Source: Caballeronia grimmiae
Lineage (GTDB): Bacteria > Pseudomonadota > Gammaproteobacteria > Burkholderiales > Burkholderiaceae
Direction: 5' to 3'
Assembly: GCF_000698555.1 (NCBI RefSeq)
Contig: NZ_JFHE01000017.1
Coordinates: 1 to 64,000 of the forward strand
Length of the DNA stretch: 64,000 nucleotides
The notes under the pieces: model-generated
Database searches by the model: none
What the model saw: only the letters and a program-made list of their open reading frames with translations
What the model was told of the DNA's origin: nothing
Part shown: positions 20,733 to 30,825 of the stretch, in pieces
Position numbering within the stretch: the stretch's first letter is position 1
Layout: each line of letters begins with the position of its first letter
Position numbers and translations under genes: made by a program

Positions 20733-21524
20733 TTACTGCGGCATGGTGAACTGCGCCTGGCCACCCGCGTTCGCAGGCGTGGGCGACGTGCTCGCCGGAC
20801 CGACCGCGCTGCTGTCCGGGATGTTGATCGTCTGCGGCTTGCGCTGCAGCTGGATCTGCGAATTGCTGCCCTGACTGCCCGCGCCGGGCGCTGCGCCCGC
20901 GGTTTGCGGCACGTTAGCGCGCACCGACGATTGCGTGCGGCCGGCCGGCATTTCGACCTGCGCGGTCGCGCGATTGGCGGCCTGCGCGGCTTGCTGATTC
21001 GCGTCGCCGGCAAAAGCGGCCGACGTGTTCGGCTGCGTGGACGGCTCGCCACCCGGCGCAGTCAACGCCGGCGCCGATGCCGCCGTGGCCGACGCCGCCG
21101 CTGCGACCGCCACCGGCTTCGCGACCTTGACGCCCTTGTCGCCGTCGATTTCAGCGAGCAATTCGAGGTTCGACGGCAGATTCTCTCCGCCCGACCAGCT
21201 CACGACGCGATCGCTCGCGAAGTTCACGACGAAGTCACGCTGCTGGACGATGGACGCCGAACCACGCTTGAAGTAGAACACGTAGTCCCAGCGATCCGCG
21301 TGAAACATGTCTGTCAACAGCGGCGTGCCGAGTAGCGCGCGGACCTGATCGCGCGACATGCCGACCTGCATCTGGCTTGCTGCTTCCTGCGATACGAAGT
21401 TGCCCTGCACGACCGTGATGCGATACGGCGTGATGCTTTGCGCGATCTTCTGCGTGACGCTGTCGTACGTCGAGCAACCCGCGAGCAACGCGGCGAGGGT
21501 TGCTGCGATGATGGTTCCCCGCAT
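20733..21524 (-). CDS. bamE: Outer membrane assembly lipoprotein BamE (SmpA/OmlA), with a long C-terminal extension
   Basis: Lipoprotein component of the BAM complex that inserts outer-membrane proteins. The start at 21524 gives the signal MRGTIIAATLAALLAGC; GGGAGAG lies 7 bases upstream. The BamE fold covers about residues 25-125 (ITVVQGNFVSQE, MQVGMSRDQVRALLGTPLL, WDYVFYF). A low-complexity Ala/Gln/Pro/Ser tail of about 130 residues follows, making it roughly twice the size of E. coli BamE. It is divergent from fur, a common pairing in beta-proteobacteria. Confidence 0.93.
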   Translation of the reverse strand: MRGTIIAATLAALLAGCSTYDSVTQKIAQSITPYRITVVQGNFVSQEAASQMQVGMSRDQVRALLGTPLLTDMFHADRWDYVFYFKRGSASIVQQRDFVVNFASDRVVSWSGGENLPSNLELLAEIDGDKGVKVAKPVAVAAAASATAASAPALTAPGGEPSTQPNTSAAFAGDANQQAAQAANRATAQVEMPAGRTQSSVRANVPQTAGAAPGAGSQGSNSQIQLQRKPQTINIPDSSAVGPASTSPTPANAGGQAQFTMPQ

Positions 21525-21696
21525 GCGACGGCTCTCCCTGCAATTCGATAAAAATTTTGAGAACATTTCACCTTTCGCGCACAGCGCCAGAAGGCCGCGC
21601 TCCTCTTCACTTTTCACCCGGTGCCGCCTGGATGTCAGGATTTAGAAAAACGCATTACTATGGGAACCTTGAATTGTACTCTAGGGATGCCTAGCG

Positions 21697-22125
21697 ATGA
21701 CCAATCCCGCCGATCTCAAAAACATCGGGCTCAAGGCGACCCTGCCCCGCCTCAAGATTCTCGAGATTTTCCAACACAGTCCGGTGCGCCATCTGACCGC
21801 TGAAGACGTGTATCGCAGCCTGCTCAATGAAGAACTGGACATCGGGCTCGCCACGGTTTATCGCGTGTTGACGCAGTTCGAGCAAGCAGGCCTCTTGTCG
21901 CGAAGCAATTTCGAATCGGGCAAGGCTGTGTTCGAACTGAACGAAGGCTCGCATCACGATCACCTCGTGTGCATCGACTGCGGCCGTGTCGAAGAATTCT
22001 TCGATGCGGAGATCGAACGCCGCCAGCAATCGATCGCGAAGGAGCGCGGCTTCAAGCTGCACGAGCACGCGCTCGCGCTTTACGGCGCCTGCACGAAGGA
22101 AAACTGCCCGCATCGCAAGCACTGA
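21697..22125 (+). CDS. fur: Ferric uptake regulator Fur
   Basis: Iron-responsive repressor. 142 residues with the winged helix at about 1-85 ([41 protein letters not shown]) and a metal-binding dimerisation domain containing [16 protein letters not shown] and the C-terminal [11 protein letters not shown]. The spacing of the His and Cys residues is typical of Fur rather than Zur or PerR. It is divergent from bamE across 172 bp. I saw no convincing Fur box there. Confidence 0.96.
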   Translation: MTNPADLKNIGLKATLPRLKILEIFQHSPVRHLTAEDVYRSLLNEELDIGLATVYRVLTQFEQAGLLSRSNFESGKAVFELNEGSHHDHLVCIDCGRVEEFFDAEIERRQQSIAKERGFKLHEHALALYGACTKENCPHRKH

Positions 22126-22158
22126 GCACGACGCGCCGCTCGTTGCGGCGTGCTGCGA

Positions 22159-22200
22159 GAACCGCCGTCCATCGGCTTCGATGGACGGCGGTTTCGTTTC
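22159..22200 (+). terminator. Intrinsic terminator of fur
   Basis: Perfect 12-bp stem ACCGCCGTCCAT (22161-22172) / ATGGACGGCGGT (22181-22192) with an 8-base loop, followed on the plus strand by TTTCGTTTC. Confidence 0.85.
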
Positions 22201-22258
22201 GTCCGTACATTCGGCGATTCGCGTGTTGCCGAATCTCGCCTGCGTTCGGCGCACGCAC

Positions 22259-22283
22259 AAAAAAGCCGCTCCGAAGAGCGGCT
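22259..22283 (-). terminator. Intrinsic terminator of gapA
   Basis: 8-bp stem AGCCGCTC / GAGCGGCT closed by a CGAA tetraloop (TTCG on the minus strand), followed on that strand by six T. It faces the fur terminator between two convergent genes. Confidence 0.88.
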
Positions 22284-22308
22284 CTGCACGACTTCGATCA
22301 GGCAGCGC

Positions 22309-23319
22309 TTACTTGGCGTTTGCCAGCGCGACAGCCGTATCCAGCATGCGGTTCGAGAAGCCCCACTCGTTGTCGTACCAGCTCGACACCTTCACGAGAC
22401 GGCCCGAAACCTTGGTCAGCGTTGCGTCGAACGTCGACGAAGCCGGGTTGTGGTTGAAGTCGACGGAGACCAGCGGCGCGTCGTTGTAGCCGAGGATGCC
22501 CTTCAGCTCGCCTTCCGACGCTTCCTTCATGATCTTGTTGACTTCTTCGACCGTCGTGTCGCGCGCGGCGATGAACGACAGATCGACCACCGACACGTTG
22601 ATGGTCGGCACGCGGATCGCGTAGCCATCCAGCTTGCCGTTCAGTTCCGGCAGCACCAGGCCGACCGCCGACGCCGCGCCCGTCTTCGTCGGGATCTGGC
22701 TGTGCGTGGCCGAGCGCGCGCGGCGCAGGTCTTCGTGATACACGTCGGTCAGGACCTGATCGTTCGTGTAGGCGTGGATGGTGGTCATCAGGCCGTTGAC
22801 GAGGCCGATCTTGTCGTTCAGCGGCTTGACGAGCGGCGCGAGGCAGTTCGTCGTGCACGATGCGTTGGAGATGACCGTGTCCGATGCCTTCAGCACGTTG
22901 TGGTTCACGCCGTACACGATGGTCGCGTCCACGTCCTTGCCGCCCGGCGCGGAGATGATGACCTTCTTCGCGCCGCCCTTGATGTGCGCGCTCGCCTTTT
23001 CCTTCGTCGTGAAGAAGCCGGTGCACTCCATCACCACGTCGACGTTCAGCTCGCCCCACGGCAGTTCGGCCGGGTTGCGGTTCGCCAGCACGCGGATGCG
23101 GTCGCCGTTGACGACGAGATAATCGCCGTCCACCGACACCTGGCCCGGGAACTTGCCGTGCGCCGTGTCGTACTGCGTGAGGTGCGCGTTGGTCTTGGCA
23201 TCGCCGAGATCGTTGATGGCGACGATCTCGATGTCGTGCTTCTTGCCGTTTTCATACAAGGCGCGCAGCGTGTTGCGGCCGATCCGGCCGTAGCCGTTGA
23301 TTGCAACGCGAATCGTCAT
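22309..23319 (-). CDS. gapA: Glyceraldehyde-3-phosphate dehydrogenase, type I
   Basis: Oxidises glyceraldehyde 3-phosphate to 1,3-bisphosphoglycerate with NAD. 336 residues starting [20 protein letters not shown]. The catalytic cysteine is in [13 protein letters not shown], the partner histidine in [10 protein letters not shown], and the C-terminal [12 protein letters not shown] block is intact. It lies 44 bp downstream of tkt, so the two are likely co-transcribed and join the pentose phosphate and lower glycolytic pathways. Its start is preceded by AAGGAG. Confidence 0.97.
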   Translation of the reverse strand: MTIRVAINGYGRIGRNTLRALYENGKKHDIEIVAINDLGDAKTNAHLTQYDTAHGKFPGQVSVDGDYLVVNGDRIRVLANRNPAELPWGELNVDVVMECTGFFTTKEKASAHIKGGAKKVIISAPGGKDVDATIVYGVNHNVLKASDTVISNASCTTNCLAPLVKPLNDKIGLVNGLMTTIHAYTNDQVLTDVYHEDLRRARSATHSQIPTKTGAASAVGLVLPELNGKLDGYAIRVPTINVSVVDLSFIAARDTTVEEVNKIMKEASEGELKGILGYNDAPLVSVDFNHNPASSTFDATLTKVSGRLVKVSSWYDNEWGFSNRMLDTAVALANAK

Positions 23320-23363
23320 GGTCTATCTCCTTGGCTTAAAAAAACCTGCTCGCTGACGCGGAT

Positions 23364-25415
23364 TCACGCGGCCAGAACGGTCTTCGCCGTTGCGACGACG
23401 TTCTCCACCGTGAAGCCGAAATGCTTGAAGAGCGCACCGGCCGGCGCAGATTCGCCGAACGTGTCGATGCCCACCACGCCGCCTTCCAGGCCGACGTACT
23501 TGCGCCAGAAATCCGTCACGCCCGCCTCGATCGCGACACGCGCCACGCCCTTCGGCAGCACGCGCTCGCGATATGCGGCGTCCTGCTTGTCGAACACGTT
23601 CGTGCAGGGCATCGACACGATGCGCGCCCCGATGCCTTCCTTCGCGAGCGCCTCGACCGCCTGCATCGCCAGTTGCACTTCCGAGCCGGTCGCGATGAGG
23701 ATGATCTTGCGTGCGGGAATGTCGTCGTTCCAGTCGCGCAGCACGTAGCCGCCCTTCGCGATGTTCGCGATCTGGATGTCGTCGCGCGGCGCGAATTGCA
23801 GATTCTGACGGCTGAAGATCAGCGTCGACGGGCCTTCGTGCTCGATTGCATGCGTCCACGCCACCGCCGTCTCGACGGTGTCCGCCGGACGCCACGTCTG
23901 CAATTGCGGAATCAGGCGCAGGCTGGACACGTGCTCGACCGACTGGTGCGTCGGGCCGTCTTCGCCGAGGCCGATGGAGTCGTGCGTGAACACGAAGATC
24001 GAGCGCGACTTCATCAGCGCCGCGACGCGCAGCGCATTGCGGCTGTAGTCCGAGAACGTCAGGAACGTGCCGCCGAACGGACGGAAGCCGCCGTGCAGCG
24101 CGATGCCGTTGATCGCCGCGGACATGCCGAACTCGCGCACGCCGTAGTTGATGTGATTGCCCCACTGGATGCCAGCGTGGCCCGCATTTGCGTTTTCCGC
24201 ATCGCCGGCGGCGCGCACCGCTTTCGACGCCTTCCAGTTGGTCAGGTTCGAGCCGGTCAGGTCGGCCGAACCGCCGAGCAGTTCCGGCAACGCGGCGGCG
24301 AGACCTTCGATGGCCTGTTGCGATGCCTTGCGCGTCGCAATCGTCTCGGCACGCTGATTCGCGTCTTCGATGATCTTCGCCGCGCTCTGCTTCCAGTCGG
24401 CGGGCAACTCGCCCTTCATGCGGCGCGTGAATTCGTCCGCTTGCTGCGCGTACTTCGCGCGATAAGCGTCGAACGCCTTGTTCCAGTCGCTTTCCGCGCG
24501 CTGGCCTTGTTCCTTGCCGTCCCACGCCGCGTAGACTTCCTGCGGGATGACGAACGGCTCGTAGCTCCAGCCGATCGCCGCGCGCGTGGCCGCGATTTCG
24601 TCGCCGCCGAGCGGAGCGCCGTGCGCGTCGTGACCGCCCGCCTTCGTCGGCGCGCCCTTGCCGATGACCGTGCGGCAGCAGATCAGCGTCGGCTTGTCGG
24701 ACTTCTTCGCCTGCGCGATGGCGGCATCGACGGCGTCGACGTCATGGCCGTCCACGCCGCGAATCACGTTCCAGCCGTACGCTTCGAAGCGCTTCGGGGT
24801 GTCGTCGTGGAACCAGTGCTCGACGTGGCCGTCGATGGAGATGCCGTTGTCGTCGTAAAACGCGATCAGCTTGTTCAGCTTCAGCGTGCCGGCGAGCGAG
24901 CAGGCTTCGTGCGAGATGCCTTCCATCAGGCAGCCGTCGCCAAGGAAAACGTAGGTGTGGTGATCGACGATCTTGGCGTCGGTCTTGTTGAATTCAGCGG
25001 CGAGCAGCGCTTCGGCGAGCGCCATGCCCACCGCGTTGCCGACGCCCTGGCCGAGCGGACCAGTGGTCGTCTCGACGCCCGGCGTGATACCCACTTCGGG
25101 ATGGCCCGGCGTCTTCGAATGCAACTGGCGGAAGTTCTTCAGCTCGCTCATCGGCAGGTCGTAACCGGTGAGGTGCAGCAGCGCATAGAGCAGCATGGAA
25201 CCGTGACCGTTCGACAACACGAAACGATCGCGATCGAACCAATGCGGATTCGCCGGATTGTGCTTCAGGTGGCGCGACCACAGCGCGACGCCAATTTCAG
25301 CCATGCCCATCGGCATGCCGGGGTGACCGGAGTTGGCTTGTTGAACGGCGTCCATGGCGAGCGCGCGGATCGCGTTGGCCATGAGGGCGGTCGGGCTGGA
25401 AGTCGGGATCGTCAT
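23364..25415 (-). CDS. tkt: Transketolase
   Basis: Thiamine-diphosphate enzyme transferring two-carbon ketol units in the pentose phosphate pathway. 683 residues. GHPGMPMG lies near residue 30, the ThDP motif [13 protein letters not shown] near 155 with [12 protein letters not shown] after it, and the pyrimidine-domain block [17 protein letters not shown] at about residue 470. It is the upstream gene of a tkt-gapA pair. No strong ribosome binding site was seen, but the N-terminal homology supports the ATG at 25415. Confidence 0.97.
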   Translation of the reverse strand: MTIPTSSPTALMANAIRALAMDAVQQANSGHPGMPMGMAEIGVALWSRHLKHNPANPHWFDRDRFVLSNGHGSMLLYALLHLTGYDLPMSELKNFRQLHSKTPGHPEVGITPGVETTTGPLGQGVGNAVGMALAEALLAAEFNKTDAKIVDHHTYVFLGDGCLMEGISHEACSLAGTLKLNKLIAFYDDNGISIDGHVEHWFHDDTPKRFEAYGWNVIRGVDGHDVDAVDAAIAQAKKSDKPTLICCRTVIGKGAPTKAGGHDAHGAPLGGDEIAATRAAIGWSYEPFVIPQEVYAAWDGKEQGQRAESDWNKAFDAYRAKYAQQADEFTRRMKGELPADWKQSAAKIIEDANQRAETIATRKASQQAIEGLAAALPELLGGSADLTGSNLTNWKASKAVRAAGDAENANAGHAGIQWGNHINYGVREFGMSAAINGIALHGGFRPFGGTFLTFSDYSRNALRVAALMKSRSIFVFTHDSIGLGEDGPTHQSVEHVSSLRLIPQLQTWRPADTVETAVAWTHAIEHEGPSTLIFSRQNLQFAPRDDIQIANIAKGGYVLRDWNDDIPARKIILIATGSEVQLAMQAVEALAKEGIGARIVSMPCTNVFDKQDAAYRERVLPKGVARVAIEAGVTDFWRKYVGLEGGVVGIDTFGESAPAGALFKHFGFTVENVVATAKTVLAA

Positions 25416-25767
25416 GTCGTGTGTCGGCGGCTACGAGAGCTTGGGGCAGGTGCTGAAATGATCCACGGTGCTTCTTGCCGCATGCCTTCGACCGATGCTT
25501 TCGCACCGGGCGCCGGCCCCGCAGCACACCATGTTTTCAGGACCGGAACGACGAGAAACGACGAGGATCGGGAGTCGGTCATTCTAACAGACCGGTCCGA
25601 TTGACAGGCGCGCGACGGCGCGTCGAACGTGCGCCATCCGGCAGTTCGCCCGGGCATTCCACGTGCGACGGACGCGGCGTGCGAAGCCCGCGGGCCGCGC
25701 CGCCTGCCCGCCTCGTGGCAAAATGCCCGTCAATTGTGTGAGCAACGAAGCCTGAGGAGTACGCTCG
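25416..25767. other. Divergent spacer between tkt and the VOC protein gene
   Basis: No gene is supported. A TAGAAT hexamer on the minus strand (25581-25586) could be the -10 element for tkt. GAGGAG close to 25760 is the ribosome binding site of the VOC gene. Confidence 0.3.
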
Positions 25768-26181
25768 ATGACCGATCCCCGCCCCGCCGATGTCCCCTGG
25801 TTGACGCCCTACCTCACCGTGAAGGATGCGCGCGTGAGCATCGGCTTCTACGAGAAGGCGCTCGGCTTCGTGGTGCGCGACAGCGTCAACGACGACGGCA
25901 CGATCATTCACGTCGAGATGACGTATCACGGACAGTTGATCGTGATGTTCGCGCCCGAAGGCGCTTACGGGTCGCAGGCGCGCACGCCGAAAAGCGCGGG
26001 CCAGACGGCGCCGCAGTCCTTCTATCTTTATGTCGACGACGTCGACGCCACGTTCGCGCAGGCGCTCGCGGTCGGCGCAAAGCCGCTGATCGAGCCGCAG
26101 GACCAGTTCTGGGGCGACCGCTTTGCCCAGTTCGGAGACCCGGACGGTTATCGCTGGGCGATTGCGCGGCATCTGCGTTGA
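25768..26181 (+). CDS. VOC superfamily (glyoxalase/bleomycin-resistance-like) protein
   Basis: 137 residues with the paired beta-alpha-beta-beta-beta units of the vicinal oxygen chelate fold: PYLTVKDARVSIGFYEKALGF at the start and FYLYVDDVDATFAQALAVGA in the second half, ending FGDPDGYRWAIA. This most resembles the PhnB-like subgroup of unknown substrate. GAGGAG sits 7 bases upstream of the ATG. It is 18 bp upstream of rsmE, so probably co-transcribed; that does not identify its function. Confidence 0.85.
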   Translation: MTDPRPADVPWLTPYLTVKDARVSIGFYEKALGFVVRDSVNDDGTIIHVEMTYHGQLIVMFAPEGAYGSQARTPKSAGQTAPQSFYLYVDDVDATFAQALAVGAKPLIEPQDQFWGDRFAQFGDPDGYRWAIARHLR

Positions 26182-26199
26182 ACGGTTCTCAAGTTTCTC

Positions 26200-26937
26200 A
26201 TGCCACGTTTCTACGTTGACGGCGCGCTCCTCGCGGGCCAAACCCTTTCCCTTCCCGACGATGTCGTGCGTCACGTGCAGGTGCTTCGCCTCGCGGCCGG
26301 CGACGCGATCACGCTTTTCAACGGCACGGGCGGCGAGTATCACGGCGTGCTCGTCGATATTGCGAAGAAGACGGCGCTCGTCCGTATCGATAGCCATAAC
26401 GAGCGCGAAGCCGAGCCGCCGTATCGCGTGACGCTGGCGCAAGGCGTCGCGGGCGGCGACAAGATGGACTGGCTCATCGAGAAGGCGGTGGAGCTGGGCG
26501 TCGCGGGCATCGAACCGTTGATGGCCGAGCGGGGCGTCGTCAGGCTCGTGGGCGAGCGTGCGCTGCGGCGTCAGGCGCACTGGCAGGCGCTCGTGCGCGC
26601 CGCTTGCGAGCAATGCGGACGCAACCGCGTGCCGGAAGTCGCGCCGCCGCGTGACCTGTCCGCGTGGCTTGCGGCGCTGCCGGGTGCATCAGATGGCGAT
26701 GTGCGCCTGTTGCTGTCGCCGCGCGCCGAAGTCTCCTTCGATGCGCTGCCCGCGGAGCCGCCGCGTGGTCGGGTGACGCTGGTGATCGGTCCGGAAGCCG
26801 GGTTTTCGCCTGCAGAAGAGAGCGAAATTGCGAGCGCGGGGTTTTCAGCGCTCGGTCTGGGGCCGCGCGTGCTGCGCACCGAAACGGCGGGCATCGCGGT
26901 GCTAGCGGCGCTGGCCGCGCGCTGGGGCGGTTGGTGA
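26200..26937 (+). CDS. rsmE: 16S rRNA (uracil-1498-N3)-methyltransferase
   Basis: SAM-dependent SPOUT methyltransferase acting on U1498 of 16S rRNA. 245 residues with an N-terminal PUA-like part (MPRFYVDGALLAGQTLSLPD) and the trefoil-knot domain carrying VIGPEAGFSPAEESE and LGPRVLRTETAG. Length and motifs are standard. It is followed by a bidirectional terminator shared with the convergent barstar-like gene. Confidence 0.95.
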   Translation: MPRFYVDGALLAGQTLSLPDDVVRHVQVLRLAAGDAITLFNGTGGEYHGVLVDIAKKTALVRIDSHNEREAEPPYRVTLAQGVAGGDKMDWLIEKAVELGVAGIEPLMAERGVVRLVGERALRRQAHWQALVRAACEQCGRNRVPEVAPPRDLSAWLAALPGASDGDVRLLLSPRAEVSFDALPAEPPRGRVTLVIGPEAGFSPAEESEIASAGFSALGLGPRVLRTETAGIAVLAALAARWGGW

Positions 26938-26960
26938 CGCGCTTTCTGGCCGCTCCAACG

Positions 26961-26996
26961 AAAACAGCCCGACGAGCATACTCATCGGGCTGTTCT
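26961..26996. terminator. Bidirectional terminator between rsmE and the barstar-like gene
   Basis: Stem AACAGCCCGA (26963-26972) / TCGGGCTGTT (26985-26994) with a short inner extension GAG/CTC. On the minus strand it is followed by TTTTC; on the plus strand by a weaker TTCTCT. Confidence 0.8.
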
Positions 26997-27014
26997 CTAT
27001 GTGACGCCGACAGT

Positions 27015-27593
27015 TCAGACGAACGAATAAAACACGCGGAAGGCCACGCGCCGTTCGGCCCAGAATTCGGCCGCGTCGCGGAACACATCGAGCAGCGTCT
27101 CACGCCCTTCCTTGTCGAACTTCTGGGCGATCGGCAGTTGATCCAGCACGATCACGAAGCCCGGCTGCGAACCCGCCTTGTGGACGAGATCGGTCAGGCT
27201 GTCATACAGCGCGTCATAGTTCTTGCCGAAATGCTTCGGGAACAGAAACGACAGCGCGATCGTCTCCAACACTTCCTGCTTGCTCTGCGCCTGGCCGAGA
27301 TACGCGTAGAGAAAATGCTGACCGAGCCGGTTCGCCTCGTCGGCGAGTTCCTGCACACGGAACGCGCGTATCGACTGCACGATGTTCGGCCGCACCGTCG
27401 CGAAAAGAGACTCCGATTCCTCCTGAGGATGCCCCTCGGCGTCCGCGCTGTGCTGCGGATTCGGCTCGTCTTCGGGTCTGTTGTCGTGTTCTGTCATCCG
27501 TAGCCGCAATACTCGCTGGAACAGGTTGCCATCGCCGGTGGCGAAAAGATCACCCGCGACGCCGTTGTCGTGCGCGTAGATGTTGTCGCTCAT
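27015..27593 (-). CDS. Barstar-family ribonuclease inhibitor
   Basis: 192 residues. The last 120 or so form a barstar domain: FRVQELADEANRLGQHFLYAYL, ALSFLFPKHFGKNYDALYDSL with the acidic residues that contact the nuclease, and a C-terminal FWAERRVAFRVFYSFV. The first 70 residues are an acidic, low-complexity extension not found in classic barstar. It starts 15 bp after the stop of an RNase Sa-like gene, so it is the cognate inhibitor by context. No signal peptide is present; it should act in the cytoplasm. Confidence 0.88.
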   Translation of the reverse strand: MSDNIYAHDNGVAGDLFATGDGNLFQRVLRLRMTEHDNRPEDEPNPQHSADAEGHPQEESESLFATVRPNIVQSIRAFRVQELADEANRLGQHFLYAYLGQAQSKQEVLETIALSFLFPKHFGKNYDALYDSLTDLVHKAGSQPGFVIVLDQLPIAQKFDKEGRETLLDVFRDAAEFWAERRVAFRVFYSFV

Positions 27594-27608
27594 GCCGTTA
27601 ATCCCTAG

Positions 27609-28118
27609 TTATCCCGCAATGCGTTTCAAACTGGCGTAATGGTCGTCCGAGTAGTAGCAATCGTCTGTTTGCTGCTTCGGGCCACCGCATACGATCCGGC
27701 GTGCGCCGCGATCCCGCGCGCGCGGCGTGGGGACTGTGTACTCGTGGTAGTAGCCGCGGGGATGCCGCGGCAGCAAACGCTCGCGATTGCCGAACACGAC
27801 GCCGTCCTTCTCATAAGGAAACGGGCCGCCCGCTTCGATCAGCCTCAGCGTCTCGACCGCTTGCCTCGGCAACTGGGCGACGCTGATTGTCCCGGGGCCA
27901 TCGCCGCGCGCCTGAGCGACGGCAGGCCGCTCCGCTTCAGAGGACGCGACTGTCGCATCCGGCCTCGCCGACGCCTTTCCCGCCTGATTCGACTGCTCCG
28001 CAATCGTGGGCGTGGACGTTGGCCGTGGAGCCGCGTCGCCGTGCGAAACATCCTTGCCGCAACCGCTCAGAACGAGACTCAGAGCGACGATACAAGCGAA
28101 CGCCGATGCACGCTTCAC
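27609..28118 (-). CDS. Guanyl-specific ribonuclease (RNase Sa/barnase superfamily) with a lipoprotein signal
   Basis: 169 residues. Residues 1-20 are a lipoprotein signal ending LVLSGC with Cys20. Residues 21-80 are a Pro/Ala/Ser-rich linker. The catalytic domain (about 82-169) closely follows Streptomyces RNase Sa: FPYEKDGVVFGNRERLLP, GYYHEYTVPTP and DDHYAS. By alignment the general base is Glu126, the phosphate-binding arginines are Arg137 and Arg141, and the general acid is His160, so the enzyme should be active. The gene is immediately upstream of the barstar-like inhibitor. The lipid anchor would place it in the periplasm or outer membrane, which is unusual for a secreted-type RNase. Confidence 0.88.
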   Translation of the reverse strand: MKRASAFACIVALSLVLSGCGKDVSHGDAAPRPTSTPTIAEQSNQAGKASARPDATVASSEAERPAVAQARGDGPGTISVAQLPRQAVETLRLIEAGGPFPYEKDGVVFGNRERLLPRHPRGYYHEYTVPTPRARDRGARRIVCGGPKQQTDDCYYSDDHYASLKRIAG

Positions 28119-28282
28119 GAAACGATTGTCCCCGCGTTGATCCGAAATTCGACGACCATGAAAGATATAAGGGTATCGCTAATGACAGGGGGAAGCAACG
28201 TTCCGCCGAATTTCGGAAATTTTTTCTCAACTTCGACTCGTGGAAGCCTAAAAACCGGAGAAAAGACAGGAATTTTTAGCCT

Positions 28283-28311
28283 TTGTCTGAGTTACTTTTA
28301 TCCTGTATGAG
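28283..28311 (+). promoter_or_regulatory. Candidate sigma-70 promoter of a small RNA
   Basis: TTGTCT (28283-28288) and TATGAG (28306-28311) are separated by exactly 17 bp. Each matches four of six consensus bases. A transcript would start near 28318. Confidence 0.4.
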
Positions 28312-28317
28312 ATAAAA

Positions 28318-28462
28318 ATGCATGCGTAGGGATCGAAACCTCTGGACCGGTTGCCTCACCTGTCGCCAGTTTCGCGCGATGCCCGCCATCGCGATTGCTC
28401 TGCATTGGGCGGCAACCCCTTGCCTCTGCCCCAAGCGTGCCAGCACCGGCACGCTTTTTTTT
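28318..28462 (+). ncRNA. Candidate structured small RNA, about 145 nt
   Basis: This stretch lies between the divergent RNase gene and the convergent end of maeB, with no plus-strand gene to serve. It has a plausible promoter upstream. Internal pairing includes a long-range helix GGTTGCC (28349-28355) / GGCAACC (28411-28417) enclosing CGCGATG (28375-28381) / CATCGCG (28387-28393). It ends in a strong terminator. I could not match it to a known RNA family; 6S RNA was considered and does not fit. Confidence 0.45.
28433..28462 (+). terminator. Strong plus-strand intrinsic terminator
   Basis: Perfect stem GCGTGCC (28435-28441) / GGCACGC (28448-28454) with a 6-base loop, followed by eight T. No protein gene upstream on this strand requires it, which supports a small RNA. 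Confidence 0.85.
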
Positions 28463-28470
28463 CGCCCAAA

Positions 28471-28503
28471 GAAAAACGCGGCAGGAAGAACTCCTGCCGC
28501 GTT
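28471..28503 (-). terminator. Intrinsic terminator of maeB
   Basis: 12-bp stem AACGCGGCAGGA (28475-28486) / TCCTGCCGCGTT (28492-28503) with a 5-base loop, followed by TTTC on the minus strand, just past the maeB stop codon. Confidence 0.85.
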
Positions 28504-28530
28504 GTTTGCGGTGACGCCCGAGCCGGATGC

Positions 28531-30825
28531 TTAGCGCGAGGCCGTCGTGTCCGCGACCAGCAGCGCCGTCATGTTGACGATGCGACGCACCGTCGCCGAC
28601 GCCGTCAGCACATGCACCGGCTTCGCGGCGCCGAGTAGGATCGGCCCGATCGCGATGTTGTTGCCCGCCGCCGTCTTCAGCAGGTTGTACGAGATGTTCG
28701 CCGCGTCGATGTTCGGCAGGATCAGCAGATTCGCGTCGCCTTCGAGCGTCGATTCGGGCAGCACTTCGCGGCGCAAACGCGCGTCGAGCGCGACGTCGCC
28801 GTGCATTTCACCGTCCACGTCGAGATCGGGTGCGCGCTGCTTGAGGATCGCCAGCACGTCGCGCATCTTCTGCGCCGTCGGCGCGTTGCTCGTGCCGAAG
28901 TTCGAATGCGACAACAGCGCGATCTTCGGCAAGATGCCGAAGCGCTTCACTTCCTCCGCCGCGAGAATCGTGATCTCGGCGAGTTGCTCCGGCGTCGGAT
29001 CGACGTTGACGTGCGTATCGACGATGAAAATCTGGCGGCCGGGCAGCACGAGCGCGTTCATCGCCGCGTACACGTTGCAGCCTTCCTTCTTGCCGATCAC
29101 CTGATCGATGAAGTGCAGGTGACGATGCGTCGTGCTCACCGTGCCGCAGATCATGCCGTCCGCTTCGCCCTTCTTGACGAGCATCGAGCCGATCAGCGTC
29201 GTGCGGCGGCGCATTTCGAGCTTCGCCATCTGCTGGCTGATGCCCTTGCGCGCCATCATCGAGTAATAGGTCTGCCAGAAATCGCGATAGCGTTCGTCGT
29301 GGTCCGTATCGACGACCGTGAAGTCGACGCCCGGCGTCAGACGCAGGCCGAACTTCGTGATGCGCTGCTGAATGACCGCCGGACGGCCGATGAGAATCGG
29401 CTTGGCGATCTTTTCGTCGACGGCGATCTGCACCGCGCGCAGCACGCGTTCCTCTTCGCCTTCCGCGAACACGATGCGCTTCTTCTCCGGCTCGACGCTG
29501 CGCGCAAGCTGGAATACGGGCTTCATCGTCGTGCCGCTGTGATACACGAACTGCTGCAGATGCTGCTCGTAGGCGTCCATGTCCTCGATCGGACGCGTCG
29601 CCACGCCTGATTCCATCGCGGCCTTCGCCACCGCCGGCGCGACCTTCACGATGAGACGCGGATCGAACGGCTTCGGAATCAGATATTCCGGACCGAACGA
29701 CAAGTCCTGGATGCCATAAGCCGTCGCGACGATATCGCTTTGTTCCTGACGCGCCAGTTCGGCGATCGCGTTCACGGCCGCGATTTCCATTTCCTTCGTG
29801 ATCGTGGTCGCGCCTGCATCGAGCGCGCCGCGGAAGATGAACGGGAAGCACAGAACGTTGTTGACCTGATTCGGATAGTCCGTGCGGCCGGTCGCGAGCA
29901 CCGCGTCGGGACGCACTTCGAGCGCGAGTTCCGGCAGGATTTCCGGCGTCGGATTGGCGAGCGAGAGAATCAGCGGCTTCGCGGCCATGCCCTTCACCAT
30001 CTCCTGCTTCAGCACGCCGCCAGCCGACAGGCCGAGGAATACGTCCGCGCCTTCGATAACTTCCGCGAGCGTGCGCGCGCTGGTTTCGCGGGCGTAGCGC
30101 TCCTTGTCCGGGTCCATCAGCTCGACGCGGCCCTTGTAGACCACGCCGGCCAGATCGGTCACGTAAATGTTCTCCAGCTTCATGCCGAGATCGACGAGCA
30201 GGTCGAGACACGCGAGCGCCGCCGCACCCGCGCCGGACGCGACGAGCTTCACTTCGCCGATGCTCTTGCCGACCACCTTCAGCCCGTTGGTGACCGCCGC
30301 CGCGACGACGATGGCCGTGCCGTGCTGGTCGTCGTGGAAGACCGGGATCTTCATGCGTTTGCGCGCTTCACGTTCGACGATGAAGCAGTCCGGCGCCTTG
30401 ATGTCTTCGAGATTGATGCCGCCGAAAGTCGGCTCCAGCGCGGCGATCACGTCGACGAGCTTGTGCGGATCGGTTTCGTTCAGCTCGATATCGAACACGT
30501 CGATGCCTGCAAACTTCTTGAAGAGCACTGCCTTCCCTTCCATGACCGGCTTCGACGCCAGCGGCCCGATGTTGCCGAGACCGAGCACCGCGGTGCCGTT
30601 CGTCACCACGCCGACGAGATTGCTGCGGGCCGTGAAGCGCGCGGCGTTCAGCGGATCCGCGACGATCTCCTCACATGCGAACGCCACGCCCGGCGAATAC
30701 GCGAGCGCGAGATCGCGCTGGTTGATCATCTGCTTCGTCGGGGCGATCGCGATTTTCCCGGGGGTCGGGAACTCGTGATAATCGAGCGCGGCTTCGCGCA
30801 ACTTCGTATTGGCGGGAGTCGTCAT
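28531..30825 (-). CDS. maeB: NADP-dependent malic enzyme with C-terminal phosphotransacetylase-like domain
   Basis: Oxidative decarboxylation of malate to pyruvate, giving NADPH. 764 residues from the ATG at 30825 ([19 protein letters not shown]); longer in-frame starts exist but lack similarity. The malic-enzyme half (about 1-430) shows [37 protein letters not shown] and [14 protein letters not shown]. The remainder is a PTA-like regulatory domain ([37 protein letters not shown]), which senses acetyl-CoA in related enzymes. It is divergent from thiL. Confidence 0.95.
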   Translation of the reverse strand: MTTPANTKLREAALDYHEFPTPGKIAIAPTKQMINQRDLALAYSPGVAFACEEIVADPLNAARFTARSNLVGVVTNGTAVLGLGNIGPLASKPVMEGKAVLFKKFAGIDVFDIELNETDPHKLVDVIAALEPTFGGINLEDIKAPDCFIVEREARKRMKIPVFHDDQHGTAIVVAAAVTNGLKVVGKSIGEVKLVASGAGAAALACLDLLVDLGMKLENIYVTDLAGVVYKGRVELMDPDKERYARETSARTLAEVIEGADVFLGLSAGGVLKQEMVKGMAAKPLILSLANPTPEILPELALEVRPDAVLATGRTDYPNQVNNVLCFPFIFRGALDAGATTITKEMEIAAVNAIAELARQEQSDIVATAYGIQDLSFGPEYLIPKPFDPRLIVKVAPAVAKAAMESGVATRPIEDMDAYEQHLQQFVYHSGTTMKPVFQLARSVEPEKKRIVFAEGEEERVLRAVQIAVDEKIAKPILIGRPAVIQQRITKFGLRLTPGVDFTVVDTDHDERYRDFWQTYYSMMARKGISQQMAKLEMRRRTTLIGSMLVKKGEADGMICGTVSTTHRHLHFIDQVIGKKEGCNVYAAMNALVLPGRQIFIVDTHVNVDPTPEQLAEITILAAEEVKRFGILPKIALLSHSNFGTSNAPTAQKMRDVLAILKQRAPDLDVDGEMHGDVALDARLRREVLPESTLEGDANLLILPNIDAANISYNLLKTAAGNNIAIGPILLGAAKPVHVLTASATVRRIVNMTALLVADTTASR

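Noticed and set aside
21525..21696. Fur box between bamE and fur
   Set aside because: The AT-rich bases near 21546-21570 match the 19-bp Fur consensus too poorly.
28318..28462. 6S RNA
   Set aside because: Size is somewhat short and the predicted helices do not give the long rod with a central bubble expected of 6S RNA.
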